Positions 9,026-17,423 are shown, counted from the first letter of the stretch. The stretch: 35,484 nt of DNA from Erythrobacteraceae bacterium (GCA_027489065.1 JAIYAM010000019.1:1-35484), one strand, 5' to 3'. Translations and numbers: made by a program. Notes: generated by a model from the letters alone, not told the origin.

Positions 9026-9409
9026 ATGAGTTTTTTGACGCTGGCTGCCAGTGCAGCGTTCCTCTGCACGCCGGTTGCTGTCTGGGATGGAGATGGCCCG
9101 ATCTGGTGCGCGGAAGGGCCGAAGATCCGACTGGGAAGCATTGCTGCGCGCGAACTGGACGGCAGTTGCCGGGCAGGCCACCCTTGCCCGCGGTCTTCAG
9201 GGGTCGAGTCTCGTGATGCACTGGTAGCTCTTCTGGGCGGAGCCAAGGGGAGGCTTTCTACTGGGCACGTAAAGGTTTCTGCGCCACAAATGCGCTGCAG
9301 GGCTTCGCACCAAAGCTACGATCGCGTTGTTGCGTCTTGCAGGTTGAGCGATGGCCGCGATCTCGGCGCTGCAATGCTGCGCACGGGCACCGTTGTGCGC
9401 TGGCGCTGA
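9026..9409 (+). CDS. Small staphylococcal-nuclease-like protein, probably exported
   Basis: A 127-residue thermonuclease-like protein. The start at ATG 9026 follows AGGAAGG and gives a short hydrophobic leader (MSFLTLAASAAFLCTP). The nuclease signature can be read in order: a DGD pair (residues 21-23), IRLGSIAARE with R35 and E43, and YDRVVASC with R100. These match the R/E/R catalytic set and metal-ligand Asp of staphylococcal nuclease. Six cysteines (14, 28, 48, 54, 91, 105) suggest disulfides outside the cytoplasm. Small proteins of this kind are common on mobile elements of sphingomonads, but what they cut is not known. Activity is inferred from motif order only. Confidence 0.72.
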   Translation: MSFLTLAASAAFLCTPVAVWDGDGPIWCAEGPKIRLGSIAARELDGSCRAGHPCPRSSGVESRDALVALLGGAKGRLSTGHVKVSAPQMRCRASHQSYDRVVASCRLSDGRDLGAAMLRTGTVVRWR

Positions 9410-9426
9410 GCCAGACATCTGGGGGC

Positions 9427-9752
9427 ATGGTGGCAGAGGATATCGCCTGTTTCACTTGCCATCGCATTTCGGGATTGCTGGTATCGATTGCGGCCATTTC
9501 GCTGTTGCGCTTCCTGGTGGCATAAGGGCTGCAGTTTTCATGGTAGCCGCAGCGCTGCTGGCATTCGGCGCTGCAGATATCATAGAAGAGACTTTCGCGA
9601 TGCGAGCCCGGCGACGGCGAAGCGATGCGATCATCGGCGGGCCGAAAGCCCAAAGGTGGAGGGCAGTCTTGCGACTGGCAGCCGGACTGACCTGCCTCAT
9701 GCTCAGCGTCGTGGGGTTCATGATCTGGGCAAGCGTCACAACCGAAATGTGA
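9427..9752 (+). other. Possible small membrane protein(s), reading frame disrupted or overlapping
   Basis: Two short frames lie here. The first, 9427-9525 (32 codons, preceded by TGGGGGC), encodes one hydrophobic helix (ISGLLVSIAAISLLRF). The second, best begun at ATG 9540 and ending at 9752 (70 codons), encodes two hydrophobic helices (VFMVAAALLAFGAAD and LTCLMLSVVGFMIWA) separated by a basic loop. Read together they would form a plausible three-helix membrane protein broken by a frame change near 9520-9540. They could also be two separate small genes. The second frame is also open upstream to 9351, overlapping the nuclease-like gene, which is less likely. No family recognised. Confidence 0.35.
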
Positions 9753-9791
9753 GAAGCCAACCGTGCCAATGCCAAGCGACCAATTCCGCAA

Positions 9792-10325
9792 TCACTCCCA
9801 GGATGAGCGGTCTTTGGGCAGGCGATTATCGTCATCGACGACGGTGACCATGTGCGGCTTGTCTCGCGTCCAACGCCACAGGACCAGATTGATGTCCCTC
9901 TCGCCAGCCCGCGCCGCAAAAGACGGGACAATGATTCCAGCGCATGCCGCTTCGATCAGACGATCAGCGAGCTCCCAGGTGGGCACGGGCTTGCGATCGG
10001 CGGCCAGCACTTCCCAGGCGCATGCGAGTTCGGCCCGCGTGACCAGCGCTGCTGCAAGACCCACATCTGTGGTCAGATCGAGGATGTCACTGCAATCGAT
10101 CCGGTAGCTGCACAGCGTCATTGGCTGCGCTTTGAAAGCGAAGCCCTGTTGTGCCTCGAGCCACGCGGTCTCAAGGCGCAGCGATGTGTAAAAGCATGCG
10201 GTACTTGGCCTGTTGAACCGGCCGCCATGCATCCGGGCACCCTCGCCGGATTCGGGATCGAACGCCCAACCCGGGTGATGCGCGCGATATACCAGCCCTT
10301 CGAACCGCGTAACCGGCAGCGTCAA
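9792..10325 (-). CDS. RES-domain toxin of a RES-Xre toxin-antitoxin pair
   Basis: RES toxins act on NAD(+), degrading it or transferring ADP-ribose, and stop growth when not bound by their antitoxin. The core is seen early in the protein: YRAHHP (R14), HGGRFN (R36), CFYTS (Y46) and an ETAWLE stretch (E52), matching the conserved Arg/Tyr/Glu positions of the family. The likely start is a TTG at 10325-10323, which overlaps the antitoxin stop as TTGA and follows AGGGCGGG; it gives 177 residues. The frame continues further upstream inside the antitoxin gene but has no better start. The gene order (antitoxin then toxin) and translational coupling are standard for this system. Confidence 0.85.
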   Translation of the reverse strand: MTLPVTRFEGLVYRAHHPGWAFDPESGEGARMHGGRFNRPSTACFYTSLRLETAWLEAQQGFAFKAQPMTLCSYRIDCSDILDLTTDVGLAAALVTRAELACAWEVLAADRKPVPTWELADRLIEAACAGIIVPSFAARAGERDINLVLWRWTRDKPHMVTVVDDDNRLPKDRSSWE

Positions 10326-10684
10326 GCAAACCCGCCCTGTGCGATACGGGCGAGGTAGCTGCGGACGAGCTCGGCGCGTCCTTGACGAACCAATTCCTCG
10401 GCAGTTGCATCGCCCAGAGAGGGCAGGGGCTGCGAACGATACCACGCATAGGCCGCAAGCTCACTTCCGGTCCATGGGATCACGCGATTGATGATCTCGC
10501 TCATCTCGCGCAGCCGTGTCTGGGTTGACACACTGCCATACCGTGAGCTCTTGGAGACAGCATCGCGAGACAGGCCGGCCGCCGCGGCCAGTTCGGACTT
10601 GGTTATCCGCAACGCTCCGGACAGACGGTCAGGCGATACGCCATCCTTTCCCGTGATCTCGCTAAGAAATGCAGCCGACGCCAT
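10322..10684 (-). CDS. Xre/MbcA/ParS-type antitoxin (DUF2384)
   Basis: A 120-residue antitoxin paired with the RES toxin. A helix-turn-helix-like segment covers roughly residues 27-48 (ITKSELAAAAGLSRDAVSK). The DUF2384 toxin-binding half follows, with the signature YAWYRSQPLPSLGDATAEEL and a C-terminal RSYLARIAQGGFA. Members of this family bind and neutralise the RES protein and usually repress their own promoter. The stop overlaps the toxin start by four bases. The pair probably stabilises the mobile element, which is inferred from context. Confidence 0.88.
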   Translation of the reverse strand: MASAAFLSEITGKDGVSPDRLSGALRITKSELAAAAGLSRDAVSKSSRYGSVSTQTRLREMSEIINRVIPWTGSELAAYAWYRSQPLPSLGDATAEELVRQGRAELVRSYLARIAQGGFA

Positions 10685-10873
10685 AATGCCTCACCAATTG
10701 CACCATATGCGTTCAATGTGTGCGGCAACCCTAGGGATGTCAAGACTGATCCCAAGGAAGGCGCGAACATTGTGGGAGCTCGTCGCGGCCACGGATTACG
10801 GGATGCTGAAAGTGATCGCTGGCGCACATGCCTTGCGGGGATGCCCGGAAGAGCGTTCGCGCATCAACAGGTC

Positions 10874-11122
10874 CTACCGCCTTGTATTTCGTACATGCCG
10901 ATGGCATTCACATGCGGCGACAGCAAGGCGCGAAGATCCAATTTCTGCGATGCGATAGGGAAAAACCGGGCGCAACCCATTCAATACAAACAGAAATGCG
11001 CCAGTTTGATAACATACATTATGTAAAATTTGTACCAGCGCGGAGGCCGTCCCCCGCGCAATCATGAACCATTCGACGATCAGGAACATCCCGCCGAAAA
11101 TCAGTATCCATAGCAGCGTCAT
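10874..11122 (-). CDS. Putative small membrane protein
   Basis: An 82-codon frame beginning at ATG 11122, preceded by GCGAGGTGG on the minus strand; the same frame is open to an ATG at 11146. It has a strong hydrophobic N-terminal helix (LLWILIFGGMFLIVEWFMIA) and a second weaker one (YQTGAFLFVLNGLRPVF), then a basic Cys/His-containing tail that looks random. The clear ribosome site and the hydrophobic start support a real gene, while the odd tail suggests a degraded or frame-shifted 3' end. Family unknown. The DNA from here to the antitoxin gene (10685-10873) shows no gene. Confidence 0.4.
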   Translation of the reverse strand: MTLLWILIFGGMFLIVEWFMIARGTASALVQILHNVCYQTGAFLFVLNGLRPVFPYRIAEIGSSRLAVAACECHRHVRNTRR

Positions 11123-11189
11123 CTTCGCCACCTCGCCAACCCCCAACTGGTGCGACCTGAGGCTGAGGCCTAGCGAAGTGTTGCGTCTG

Positions 11190-11708
11190 ATCGAGGCCTG
11201 CAGCTCACACGCTCGCCAGTGATTACGGCCCAGTTTTCGTTCTAGTCTAACTGGAATGCCTCCCCTGGCGCAAAGACCAGTGGCACAGAGGTCCCACGCA
11301 CGATGGTTTGCCGCTCATATTGCCGCTACGCCTTTCACGCTCGCGCAAAAGCGGCAGCCCAGCCTTAGGAAACGTCAAATTCCACCGCCACCAGATCGGC
11401 GTGCAACTGCTTCAAGTGCGCCCCTGCTTGCGCGACTTGCCTGCCTGGATTCGCAGCCAATGCGAGAGCTTCTCGGCAAACGGGTCCAGCTTGCTGGCAA
11501 GCTCGGGAACCCGAAACTGCGACTCCCCTGAACTGCTGGGAAGATACTTGCAGATCGTGTTCCGCGACAAGCCAGTGCGCCGCGCGATCTCCCGGATCTG
11601 CATCCGATCTCGCAGATGCCAACGACGGATTACACTTAGTGGCGCCATCTCGATCACTCCTGTCTCCCTCGCTGCTCGCAGCAAGGGACGGGTCAAGACA
11701 CGGGTCAA
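11190..11708 (-). pseudogene. istA: Decayed IS21-family istA transposase fragment
   Basis: The 5' part, read from about 11648, gives a helix-turn-helix of IstA type: VIRRWHLRDRMQIREIARRT followed by GLSRNTI. After about 98 codons the frame breaks. A shifted frame continues with LKQLHADLVAVEF, and further down another frame reads TSVPLVFAPGEAFQLD, a stop, then NENWAVITGER. This matches the IS21 region around the first catalytic Asp (normally a DWSEDW-like motif), with the first Trp codon changed to TAG. The remainder of istA and istB are missing. It is therefore a fossil insertion sequence, indicating old recombination next to the hydrolase/efflux block. Confidence 0.8.
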
Positions 11709-11788
11709 ATCTCAACGGAAAGCTAAAGTCAGGCCTCAGGTGGACGCTTATGGGCAATGCGATCTACCATCTCCTGCCTTGTGATATA

Positions 11789-11802
11789 GTAAAGGTCTTT
11801 AC
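11789..11802. promoter_or_regulatory. Inverted repeat upstream of hydrolase
   Basis: The sequence GTAAAG-GT-CTTTAC has perfect 6-base arms about 30 bases before the hydrolase start. A TGATATAG just upstream could be part of a -10 element. The location suits an operator for the hydrolase gene. Which regulator binds is unknown; the MarR protein encoded further along is one candidate. Confidence 0.35.
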
Positions 11803-11831
11803 CATACGAAATCTTGTCTTATGCTGGCGGT

Positions 11832-12716
11832 ATGTCGAACTCATCCATGATCCTGTCCGGCCATTGCGGCCATCTCATTGCCGCGCTGACCGAGGGGCCC
11901 GAGAGCGGTATGCCGGTTTTGCTGGCGCACGGCGGCGGGCAGACCAAGCGGGCGTGGAAGCGGGTTACTGCAATGCTGGCGGCGACCGGGTTTCGCACCA
12001 TCGCGCTCGACCTGCGCGGGCATGGGGAAAGCGCCTGGGCGGCGGACGGGGCCTATGACATTCTGGATTTCGCGCAGGATCTCGTGGCCATTGCCGGAGC
12101 GCTTGATCAAGCCCCCGCCCTGATCGGCGCCTCGCTAGGGGGCCTTGCAGGAATCATGGCCGAAGGCCGCGTCGCACCCGGCAGCTTTGCCTCGCTCACT
12201 CTGGTGGACATCACGCCGAAAATGGAGGCTGGCGGGGTTGCGCGTGTGGTCGGCTTCATGGCCGCTCATGCCCGCGAAGGCTTTGCCTCGCCCGACGATG
12301 CAGCGCGGGTGATCGCAGAATACCTGCCCCATCGCCCGAGCCGCAAGGCATCCTCCGGGCTTGCCCATTATCTGCGCCGGCGGGACGACGGGCGCTATTA
12401 CTGGCACTGGGACCCGGCCTTTATCGATGGTGTCATGCGGCGCCATGCCGAAGGCGGCGATGACAGCGATTTCGGGCACAGCGAACTGGGCGAAGCAGCC
12501 GCGCGGCTGGCGCTTCCGGTTCATCTCATCCGCGGCGGATCGAGCGATCTCGTCTCGCCCGAAGCGGCAGCGCATTTCCGCGCGCTGGTGCCGAACGCTG
12601 CCTACAGCGATATTGCCGATGCAACGCACATGGTGGTGGGCGATCAAAACGATGCCTTTGGCGATGCGATCCTCGATTTCCTGATGCGCACCCACCGCGG
12701 GGACATTGCAGCATAG
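11832..12716 (+). CDS. Alpha/beta-fold hydrolase
   Basis: A 294-residue alpha/beta hydrolase of the esterase/epoxide-hydrolase-like group. The oxyanion-side HG motif is at residues 33-34 (LLAHGGGQ), followed by LDLRGHGES. The nucleophile elbow GASLGG places the catalytic Ser at 101, and the likely acid is D239 (SSDLVSP). The catalytic His is H266 (DATHMVVGD). All three members of the triad are present, so it should be active; the substrate cannot be told. ATG 11832 was chosen; an ATG at 11814 in the same frame is possible. It converges on the efflux lipoprotein gene with 33 bases between the two stop codons. A role in modifying a compound also exported by the pump is speculative. Confidence 0.82.
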   Translation: MSNSSMILSGHCGHLIAALTEGPESGMPVLLAHGGGQTKRAWKRVTAMLAATGFRTIALDLRGHGESAWAADGAYDILDFAQDLVAIAGALDQAPALIGASLGGLAGIMAEGRVAPGSFASLTLVDITPKMEAGGVARVVGFMAAHAREGFASPDDAARVIAEYLPHRPSRKASSGLAHYLRRRDDGRYYWHWDPAFIDGVMRRHAEGGDDSDFGHSELGEAAARLALPVHLIRGGSSDLVSPEAAAHFRALVPNAAYSDIADATHMVVGDQNDAFGDAILDFLMRTHRGDIAA

Positions 12717-12733
12717 GCCCGCCGGGCAGCTCT

Positions 12734-12750
12734 GGGCTGCACAGCCCTTT
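12734..12750 (+). terminator. Short hairpin between convergent genes
   Basis: GGGCT-GCAC-AGCCC followed by TTT lies between the hydrolase stop and the end of the minus-strand efflux lipoprotein gene. The stem is only 5 bp with a short T run, so it is a weak terminator candidate for the hydrolase transcript. Confidence 0.4.
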
Positions 12751-14204
12751 CATCCAGGCGGCGGCAGCTCTTCCCAGCCAAGGCCAAGCGACTTTTGCAC
12801 CGCAATCCAGCTGGTGGTCAGCCCTGCTAGCGCCCTGTTGAGGTCAGCCTGAGACTGATCGCGCTGCCTCAGTGAGGCGTTGAGTTCGGTGCGCGAGATT
12901 ACTCCTGCGCCATGGCGCTGGATATTGAGATCGGCAGCGGTATCGGCCTGACGCTTGATCTGCGCGAGCGCTGCCACATAGGCGCGGTTCTGGCCGAAAC
13001 GGGCCAGCGCTTGCTCGGCATCCTGCAAGGCTCCGAGCACGATCTCGCGGTAGCGCGCCTCGGCCTCGTCGCGGGTGCCTCTGGCTTCGTCGATGGCGGC
13101 AGCGGTGCGCCCGAAGTCGAGCAGGTTCCATTGCAAGCGCGGCACCGCCAGCGCGGCAAGATTGTCGGGGTCGAGAACATCGCCCGGTTCCGAACCGCCA
13201 AGACCCAGAACGCCGAGGAAGGAAATCTTGGGGAAGCGCCGGGCTTCGGCCACTCCGATGCGAGCGGTGGCGGCGGCAAGATTGCGCTCGGCGGCGCGGA
13301 TATCGGGGCGGCGCGCGATCAGCGCAGCCGGATCGCCCACCTCGACCCGCTCCGGCGGCAGCGGGATAGGGCCGCCCTGAACGAGCATATCATCGAGCGC
13401 GCCGGGAGCCTCTCCGACCAGCACCGCCAGAGTATCGCGAAACACCGCACTATCGGCGCGCGCCTCGGCAATCCGCGCCTTGAGCAGTTCGAGCTCGGCA
13501 TTGGCATTGCCGACCGGGAACAGCGCCAGTGCGCCCTGGGTGTAACGCGCATAGGTCAGCTCCAGCGTCTGCTGCTGCAGATCGCGCTCGCTTTCGAGCA
13601 GCGCCAGCCGGGACTGGGCTTCGCGCAGGGCGACATAGGCGCGGGCGACTTCGGCGGCGAGTTGCACCAGCGCATCCTCGCCCGTTGCCACCGCTGCCGC
13701 AGCCTGCGCATTGGCCGCCTCGCTGCGCCGCACCTGCTCGCCAGCGAAATCAAGCTCCCAGTTGGCGATCGCACCGAGGTTGTAGAAGCTGAGGCGGTCA
13801 TCTCCGCCACCGCCACTGCCACCGCCTGCCGCGCCGGATGATGGGCCTTGCAGATTGAGATCAGGCAGGCGCCCCTGCGCCACGGTTGCGTCGGCCCCCA
13901 GCGTGGGGAAGCGATTGGCCTGCTCCGCTCGCGCCCTCGCGCGCGCCTGCTCGATACGTTCGCGTGCCGCCGCGATGCCCGGATTGCCGCCAAGCGCGCG
14001 TGCTTCAAGCTGATCGAGCACCGGATCGCCCAGCAGCTTCCACCACTGGCTCGCCCGCGGCGCGGCGGTATCGACCTCATCGCCCGCACGCTGGAATTGC
14101 CCGGGAAGTGCGCGTGCCGCTTGCGGCGGCCCGGCATAATCCGGCCCGGCTACGCAGCCGGTCACAAGCACCAGAGGAAGGGTTAGAAGAAGGGGGTTTT
14201 TCAT
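12750..14204 (-). CDS. NodT-family outer-membrane efflux lipoprotein (Emr-linked)
   Basis: The outer-membrane channel of a tripartite pump, in the TolC/OprM superfamily and NodT lipoprotein branch. The start at 14204 gives a lipoprotein signal with lipobox LVTGC (Cys17); a longer 5' extension would spoil the signal. Family features are the ALGGNPGIAAARERIEQARA and ARRPDIRAAERNLAAATARI repeats, with long coiled-coil alpha-barrel segments. With 484 residues it has normal length. It lies seven bases after emrB in the same operon, completing an emrA-emrB-nodT set able to span both membranes. A Gly/Ser-rich stretch near residues 120-130 is a small loop insertion. Confidence 0.9.
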   Translation of the reverse strand: MKNPLLLTLPLVLVTGCVAGPDYAGPPQAARALPGQFQRAGDEVDTAAPRASQWWKLLGDPVLDQLEARALGGNPGIAAARERIEQARARARAEQANRFPTLGADATVAQGRLPDLNLQGPSSGAAGGGSGGGGDDRLSFYNLGAIANWELDFAGEQVRRSEAANAQAAAAVATGEDALVQLAAEVARAYVALREAQSRLALLESERDLQQQTLELTYARYTQGALALFPVGNANAELELLKARIAEARADSAVFRDTLAVLVGEAPGALDDMLVQGGPIPLPPERVEVGDPAALIARRPDIRAAERNLAAATARIGVAEARRFPKISFLGVLGLGGSEPGDVLDPDNLAALAVPRLQWNLLDFGRTAAAIDEARGTRDEAEARYREIVLGALQDAEQALARFGQNRAYVAALAQIKRQADTAADLNIQRHGAGVISRTELNASLRQRDQSQADLNRALAGLTTSWIAVQKSLGLGWEELPPPG

Positions 14205-14211
14205 GGCGGTC

Positions 14212-15771
14212 TCAGTGCATGGAAAGCGATGCATTCTTGGGCAAGGGCCTCAGGAACAGAACCAGCGGCACTGTCGCCAGCGTGATCACGCCCATGGCGA
14301 AAAACACATCATTATAGGTCATCACCAAAGCGTCGCGCTGGAGCATTCCGGCAAAACTTTCGAGCGCAGCTTGGGCATTGCCCATCATGGCGCCCATGCC
14401 ATCGAGGTAGTCTTGAACCTGTGGGTTGTTCGCGCTGACCGCTTCTTCCATGCGGCGACTATGGTGCCACATGCGCTGATCCTGAAAGGATGCAAGCCCT
14501 GCCAGCGCGAAGGAGCCGCCGAGATTGCGTGCGGCGTTGAAGATGCCCGAGGCATCACCGGCGTCTTCCTTGGCGACAGACGCAACCGTTGCCTGATTGA
14601 GGAACATCATGGTGAGGATCATGCCGATGCCGCGCAGGAACTGGCTTTCGGTAAAGACCCCGCCGCCAGACTCGGCCGTCAGGCTGACGCTGACAAAGCA
14701 GCTTGCCGCCATGATCAGCATTCCAGCCCCCACCGCGATGCGGATGTCGATTTTGCTGATCATTAGAGGCAGCACAGGCATCATCAAGAACGCTGGGACG
14801 CCCATCCAGAAAATGACCTGCCCAGTCTGCAAAGCATTGTAATCGGAAATGATCGCCAGGAACTGCGGGATGACATAGGTCGATCCATACATCACCATCC
14901 CCAGCGCAAGAGCCATCACGATGACGCTCGCAAACTGGCGGCCCAGCATCAGCCGCAGCTTGAGCACCGGCTTGCTCGCGTAAAGCTGGCCATATGCAAG
15001 CAGCAGGAACCCGATGATCGTGACAATCGTGAGCTGGATGATGAGTGGGGATTCAAACCATTCTTCGCGGTGGCCTTCTTCAAGCACGACGGTGAGGCCG
15101 CCGAGCCCCAGAATCATGCCCACAATCCCAGCCCAGTCCGCCTCTCGCAGATATTCCCAGTTGGGCTGTTCATGCGGCAGGCCGATGAACAGCAGGCCGA
15201 GCAGAAGCGCACACACCGGCACATTGACGAAAAAGGCGTAGTGCCAGCTCAGGTTCTCGGTCAGCCAGCCGCCCACCAGCGGGCCCATCACCGGCCCGAG
15301 AATAACTGTCATCCCGAACAGCGCCATGCCGATCGGCTGCTGCGATGGCGGCAGGCGCTTGGCCACAATGGTCATGGCGGTTGGAATTAGCGCGCCGCCC
15401 ATGAAACCCTGCCCGGCGCGGCCGATGATCATCGTCGTCAGATCAGTGGCGATCCCGCACAGCACCGAAAAGGCGGTGAAGGCCGTGACCGCGACGATCA
15501 GCAGGGTGCGCAGCCCAAGCAAGCGTTCCAACCAGGCGCTCAGCGGAATGATGATGATTTCGGCGACTAGAAAGGAGGTGGCAATCCACGTCCCTTCCGT
15601 GCCGCTCGCGCCAATTTCACCCTGAATGGTCGGCAGCGCGGAATTGACGATCGAAATATCCAGCGTCGCCAGCAAGGCGCCAAGCGATCCCGCCGCCACC
15701 GCCAGCCAGGCGGTCAGATCGGCGCGCTCGACCTGTGGTGCAGCCGGCTCGCCCAGAAGTGCCGCATCCAT
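14212..15771 (-). CDS. emrB: EmrB/QacA-type MFS drug exporter (DHA2, 14 TM)
   Basis: A proton-driven multidrug exporter of the major facilitator superfamily. The 519 residues show about 14 hydrophobic helices. Signature stretches are LDISIVNSALPTIQGE in the first helix (motif D1 of DHA2 exporters), the GRAGQGFMGGALIPTA region and motif C GPVMGPLVGGW. It ends with FLRPLPKNASLSMH. The ATG lies six bases after the emrA stop, indicating one transcript with the adaptor. Likely substrates are hydrophobic toxic compounds, but specificity cannot be read from sequence. Confidence 0.92.
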   Translation of the reverse strand: MDAALLGEPAAPQVERADLTAWLAVAAGSLGALLATLDISIVNSALPTIQGEIGASGTEGTWIATSFLVAEIIIIPLSAWLERLLGLRTLLIVAVTAFTAFSVLCGIATDLTTMIIGRAGQGFMGGALIPTAMTIVAKRLPPSQQPIGMALFGMTVILGPVMGPLVGGWLTENLSWHYAFFVNVPVCALLLGLLFIGLPHEQPNWEYLREADWAGIVGMILGLGGLTVVLEEGHREEWFESPLIIQLTIVTIIGFLLLAYGQLYASKPVLKLRLMLGRQFASVIVMALALGMVMYGSTYVIPQFLAIISDYNALQTGQVIFWMGVPAFLMMPVLPLMISKIDIRIAVGAGMLIMAASCFVSVSLTAESGGGVFTESQFLRGIGMILTMMFLNQATVASVAKEDAGDASGIFNAARNLGGSFALAGLASFQDQRMWHHSRRMEEAVSANNPQVQDYLDGMGAMMGNAQAALESFAGMLQRDALVMTYNDVFFAMGVITLATVPLVLFLRPLPKNASLSMH

Positions 15772-15777
15772 CGACCG

Positions 15778-16962
15778 TTACCTCTCGGCAGGCGCGCGAA
15801 CCGCCGCAAGTTCATCCTTTGCGGAGCGGGTATCGACTGTTGCCACCACCGACATCCCCGCAACCAGCAGACGCTTGACTTCCGGGCCTGCCTCGATCGC
15901 GATCCGCACCGGCACGCGCTGCACGATCTTGGTGAAGTTGCCGGTCGCATTCTGCGGCGGCAGGATCGAGAATTCCGCGCCCGTGCCCGGAGCGATACTG
16001 TCCACGCGGCCTGCGATTTTCACGTCAGGCAGGGCATCAACCTTGAGCGTCACCGGCTGCCCGGGCCGCATCAGTGCGAGCTGGGTTTCTTTGAAATTGG
16101 CGGTCACGTAAAGCTGATCGGTCGGCACGATGCTCATCAACCGCTGGCCGGGCTGGACGAACTGGCCGGGCCTGACAGTCAAATCGCCAATCCGCCCGGC
16201 GATGCTGGCGTTGATAGTGGTCGAATCAAGATTGAGGCGCGCGGCCTCCAACTGCGCGCGCGCGGCGTTCGCCTGCGCGGTGGACTGGCCGATCTGCTGA
16301 CCGAGCGAGCCCAGCCGCCGTTCACTGGCAAGGACAGCGGCCCGCGCTGCGGCAACCTGCGCCTCAGCCTCGCGCGCCTGGGTCTGCAACTGTTCCAGCT
16401 TCTCGCGCGGTTCAGCCCCGCTTTCAGCGAGCGGGCGATAGCGCGCAACCTGCTGTCTTGCCAGCTCGGCCTGCGCGCTCACAGCGGCGAGCTGTGCTCG
16501 CGCCTGCGCGATCGCAGCATCTTGTTCGCGCTGCTGAGCGCGCACCGTGTCACCGCCAGCGAGCAGGGCTGCAATCTCAGCTTCGATCTGCGAGGTCTGT
16601 GCCTGATAATCGCGAGCATCCAACTCAACCAGCGGCGCACCGATAGCCACCGCCTGATTTTCGCTGACCAGCACCTTTTCGACGTAGCCTGCGATCTTTG
16701 GCGCAACGATCACGCTGTCAGCCGCGACATAAGCATTGTCGGTCGATTGCTGGAATTTGCCGAAGGTTTCGTGGTTGTAATACCAATAGCCGCCTCCCAC
16801 CAGGATAGCGATGGCGGCCACAATGAGGCCGCGGCGCAGGCGCGGATTGGCAAGGCGGTTGGATTGCGCGGGTGCAGCTGGACGAGCGGGCGCCGCAGGC
16901 GAGGATGCCTCAACATCTGTCTTAGACCCTGCAAAACTTACATTATCGGCATGGCCGGCCAT
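15778..16962 (-). CDS. emrA: EmrA-type membrane-fusion adaptor (HlyD family)
   Basis: The periplasmic adaptor joins the EmrB exporter to its outer-membrane lipoprotein. A proline- and alanine-rich cytoplasmic N-terminus leads to one membrane anchor (about residues 45-62) and then the lipoyl/barrel start STDNAYVAADSVIVAPKIAGYV. A long Ala/Gln-rich coiled-coil hairpin covers roughly residues 120-230. The beta-barrel follows with VRPGQFVQPGQRL and MRPGQPVTLKVDALP. The 394 residues are typical. A ribosome site (GCAGGAGCG) lies about 11 bases before the ATG. Upstream, on the other strand, is the stump of what was probably this operon's own marR regulator. Confidence 0.92.
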   Translation of the reverse strand: MAGHADNVSFAGSKTDVEASSPAAPARPAAPAQSNRLANPRLRRGLIVAAIAILVGGGYWYYNHETFGKFQQSTDNAYVAADSVIVAPKIAGYVEKVLVSENQAVAIGAPLVELDARDYQAQTSQIEAEIAALLAGGDTVRAQQREQDAAIAQARAQLAAVSAQAELARQQVARYRPLAESGAEPREKLEQLQTQAREAEAQVAAARAAVLASERRLGSLGQQIGQSTAQANAARAQLEAARLNLDSTTINASIAGRIGDLTVRPGQFVQPGQRLMSIVPTDQLYVTANFKETQLALMRPGQPVTLKVDALPDVKIAGRVDSIAPGTGAEFSILPPQNATGNFTKIVQRVPVRIAIEAGPEVKRLLVAGMSVVATVDTRSAKDELAAVRAPAER

Positions 16963-17076
16963 TATTTCGAGCGCTCCTGCGGTAACAGCCCCCCTTTGTT
17001 GCCGCCGTATAATACGAGAGGAAAATAGGAAAGTCCTTTATCAAAAATTTGTCGAAGGTGCTTCCCCCATCTTTGG

Positions 17077-17205
17077 ACTGAGCAGACAATCAGCGTCACG
17101 CTCGATGGCATCTCCACCGATGATGATGGTTCGTTGTTCCTGATGGACGAGATTAGCTGCGGGGCGCGGAAGGCCTGCGACGATCACGCTCAGCCGCTGG
17201 GGCTC
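17077..17205 (+). pseudogene. Truncated marR remnant (first ~43 codons)
   Basis: The plus-strand frame starting TEQTISVTLDG aligns without gaps to the intact MarR protein encoded just downstream. Shared positions include T-Q-T, L..I, D-D, LF.MDEIS, ARKA and a final LGL/MGL. The start codon is gone (TGG where the intact protein has ATG) and homology stops at about codon 43, before the winged helix. The sequence then runs into an inverted emrA fragment. Its spacing to emrA (about 115 bases, divergent) matches the arrangement of the second pair, so it is the relic of emrA's original regulator. It cannot make a functional repressor. Confidence 0.75.
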
Positions 17206-17423
17206 TGCGTCACCAAAACCCGTTCGACGTATCCTGCGACCTTAGGAGATACAATGACGCTTTCTGCCTGGATATAGGCGTTGTCGGTGGAATGCGGGTG
17301 TTGGCCAAAAGTCCGGTGGCGGCAGAACCAATAGGCTCCGCCAATCAAGATGAGGAAAGCAGCGATGATCACGGCCCTCCGCTGTCGCGGATTCGAGCCC
17401 CTTCTGGCTCTCATGCGAGGCAC
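17190..17423 (-). pseudogene. Truncated second emrA (N-terminal 77 codons)
   Basis: This frame encodes the N-terminal anchor and lipoyl entry of an EmrA protein: AFLILIGGAYWFCRHRTFG, then STDNAYIQAESVIVSPKVAG and YVERVLV. It matches the intact emrA upstream over about 70 residues at roughly 60 percent identity by eye. It then ends in SPSG and a stop that lies within the marR remnant DNA. The coiled coil and barrel are missing, so it is non-functional. The divergence from the intact gene shows this is not a recent copy but a related emrA brought in with the marR gene that follows. Confidence 0.8.

Noticed and set aside
6736..10684. Helicase, small nuclease and RES toxin pair as a possible phage-defence island
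   Set aside because: Genes are in separate transcription units and orientations, the nuclease appears exported, and the helicase fits the transfer block; no sensor or effector gene links them.
12912..13841. 309-codon plus-strand frame opposite the first NodT gene
   Set aside because: Shadow of the lipoprotein gene; no ribosome site and no recognisable motifs.
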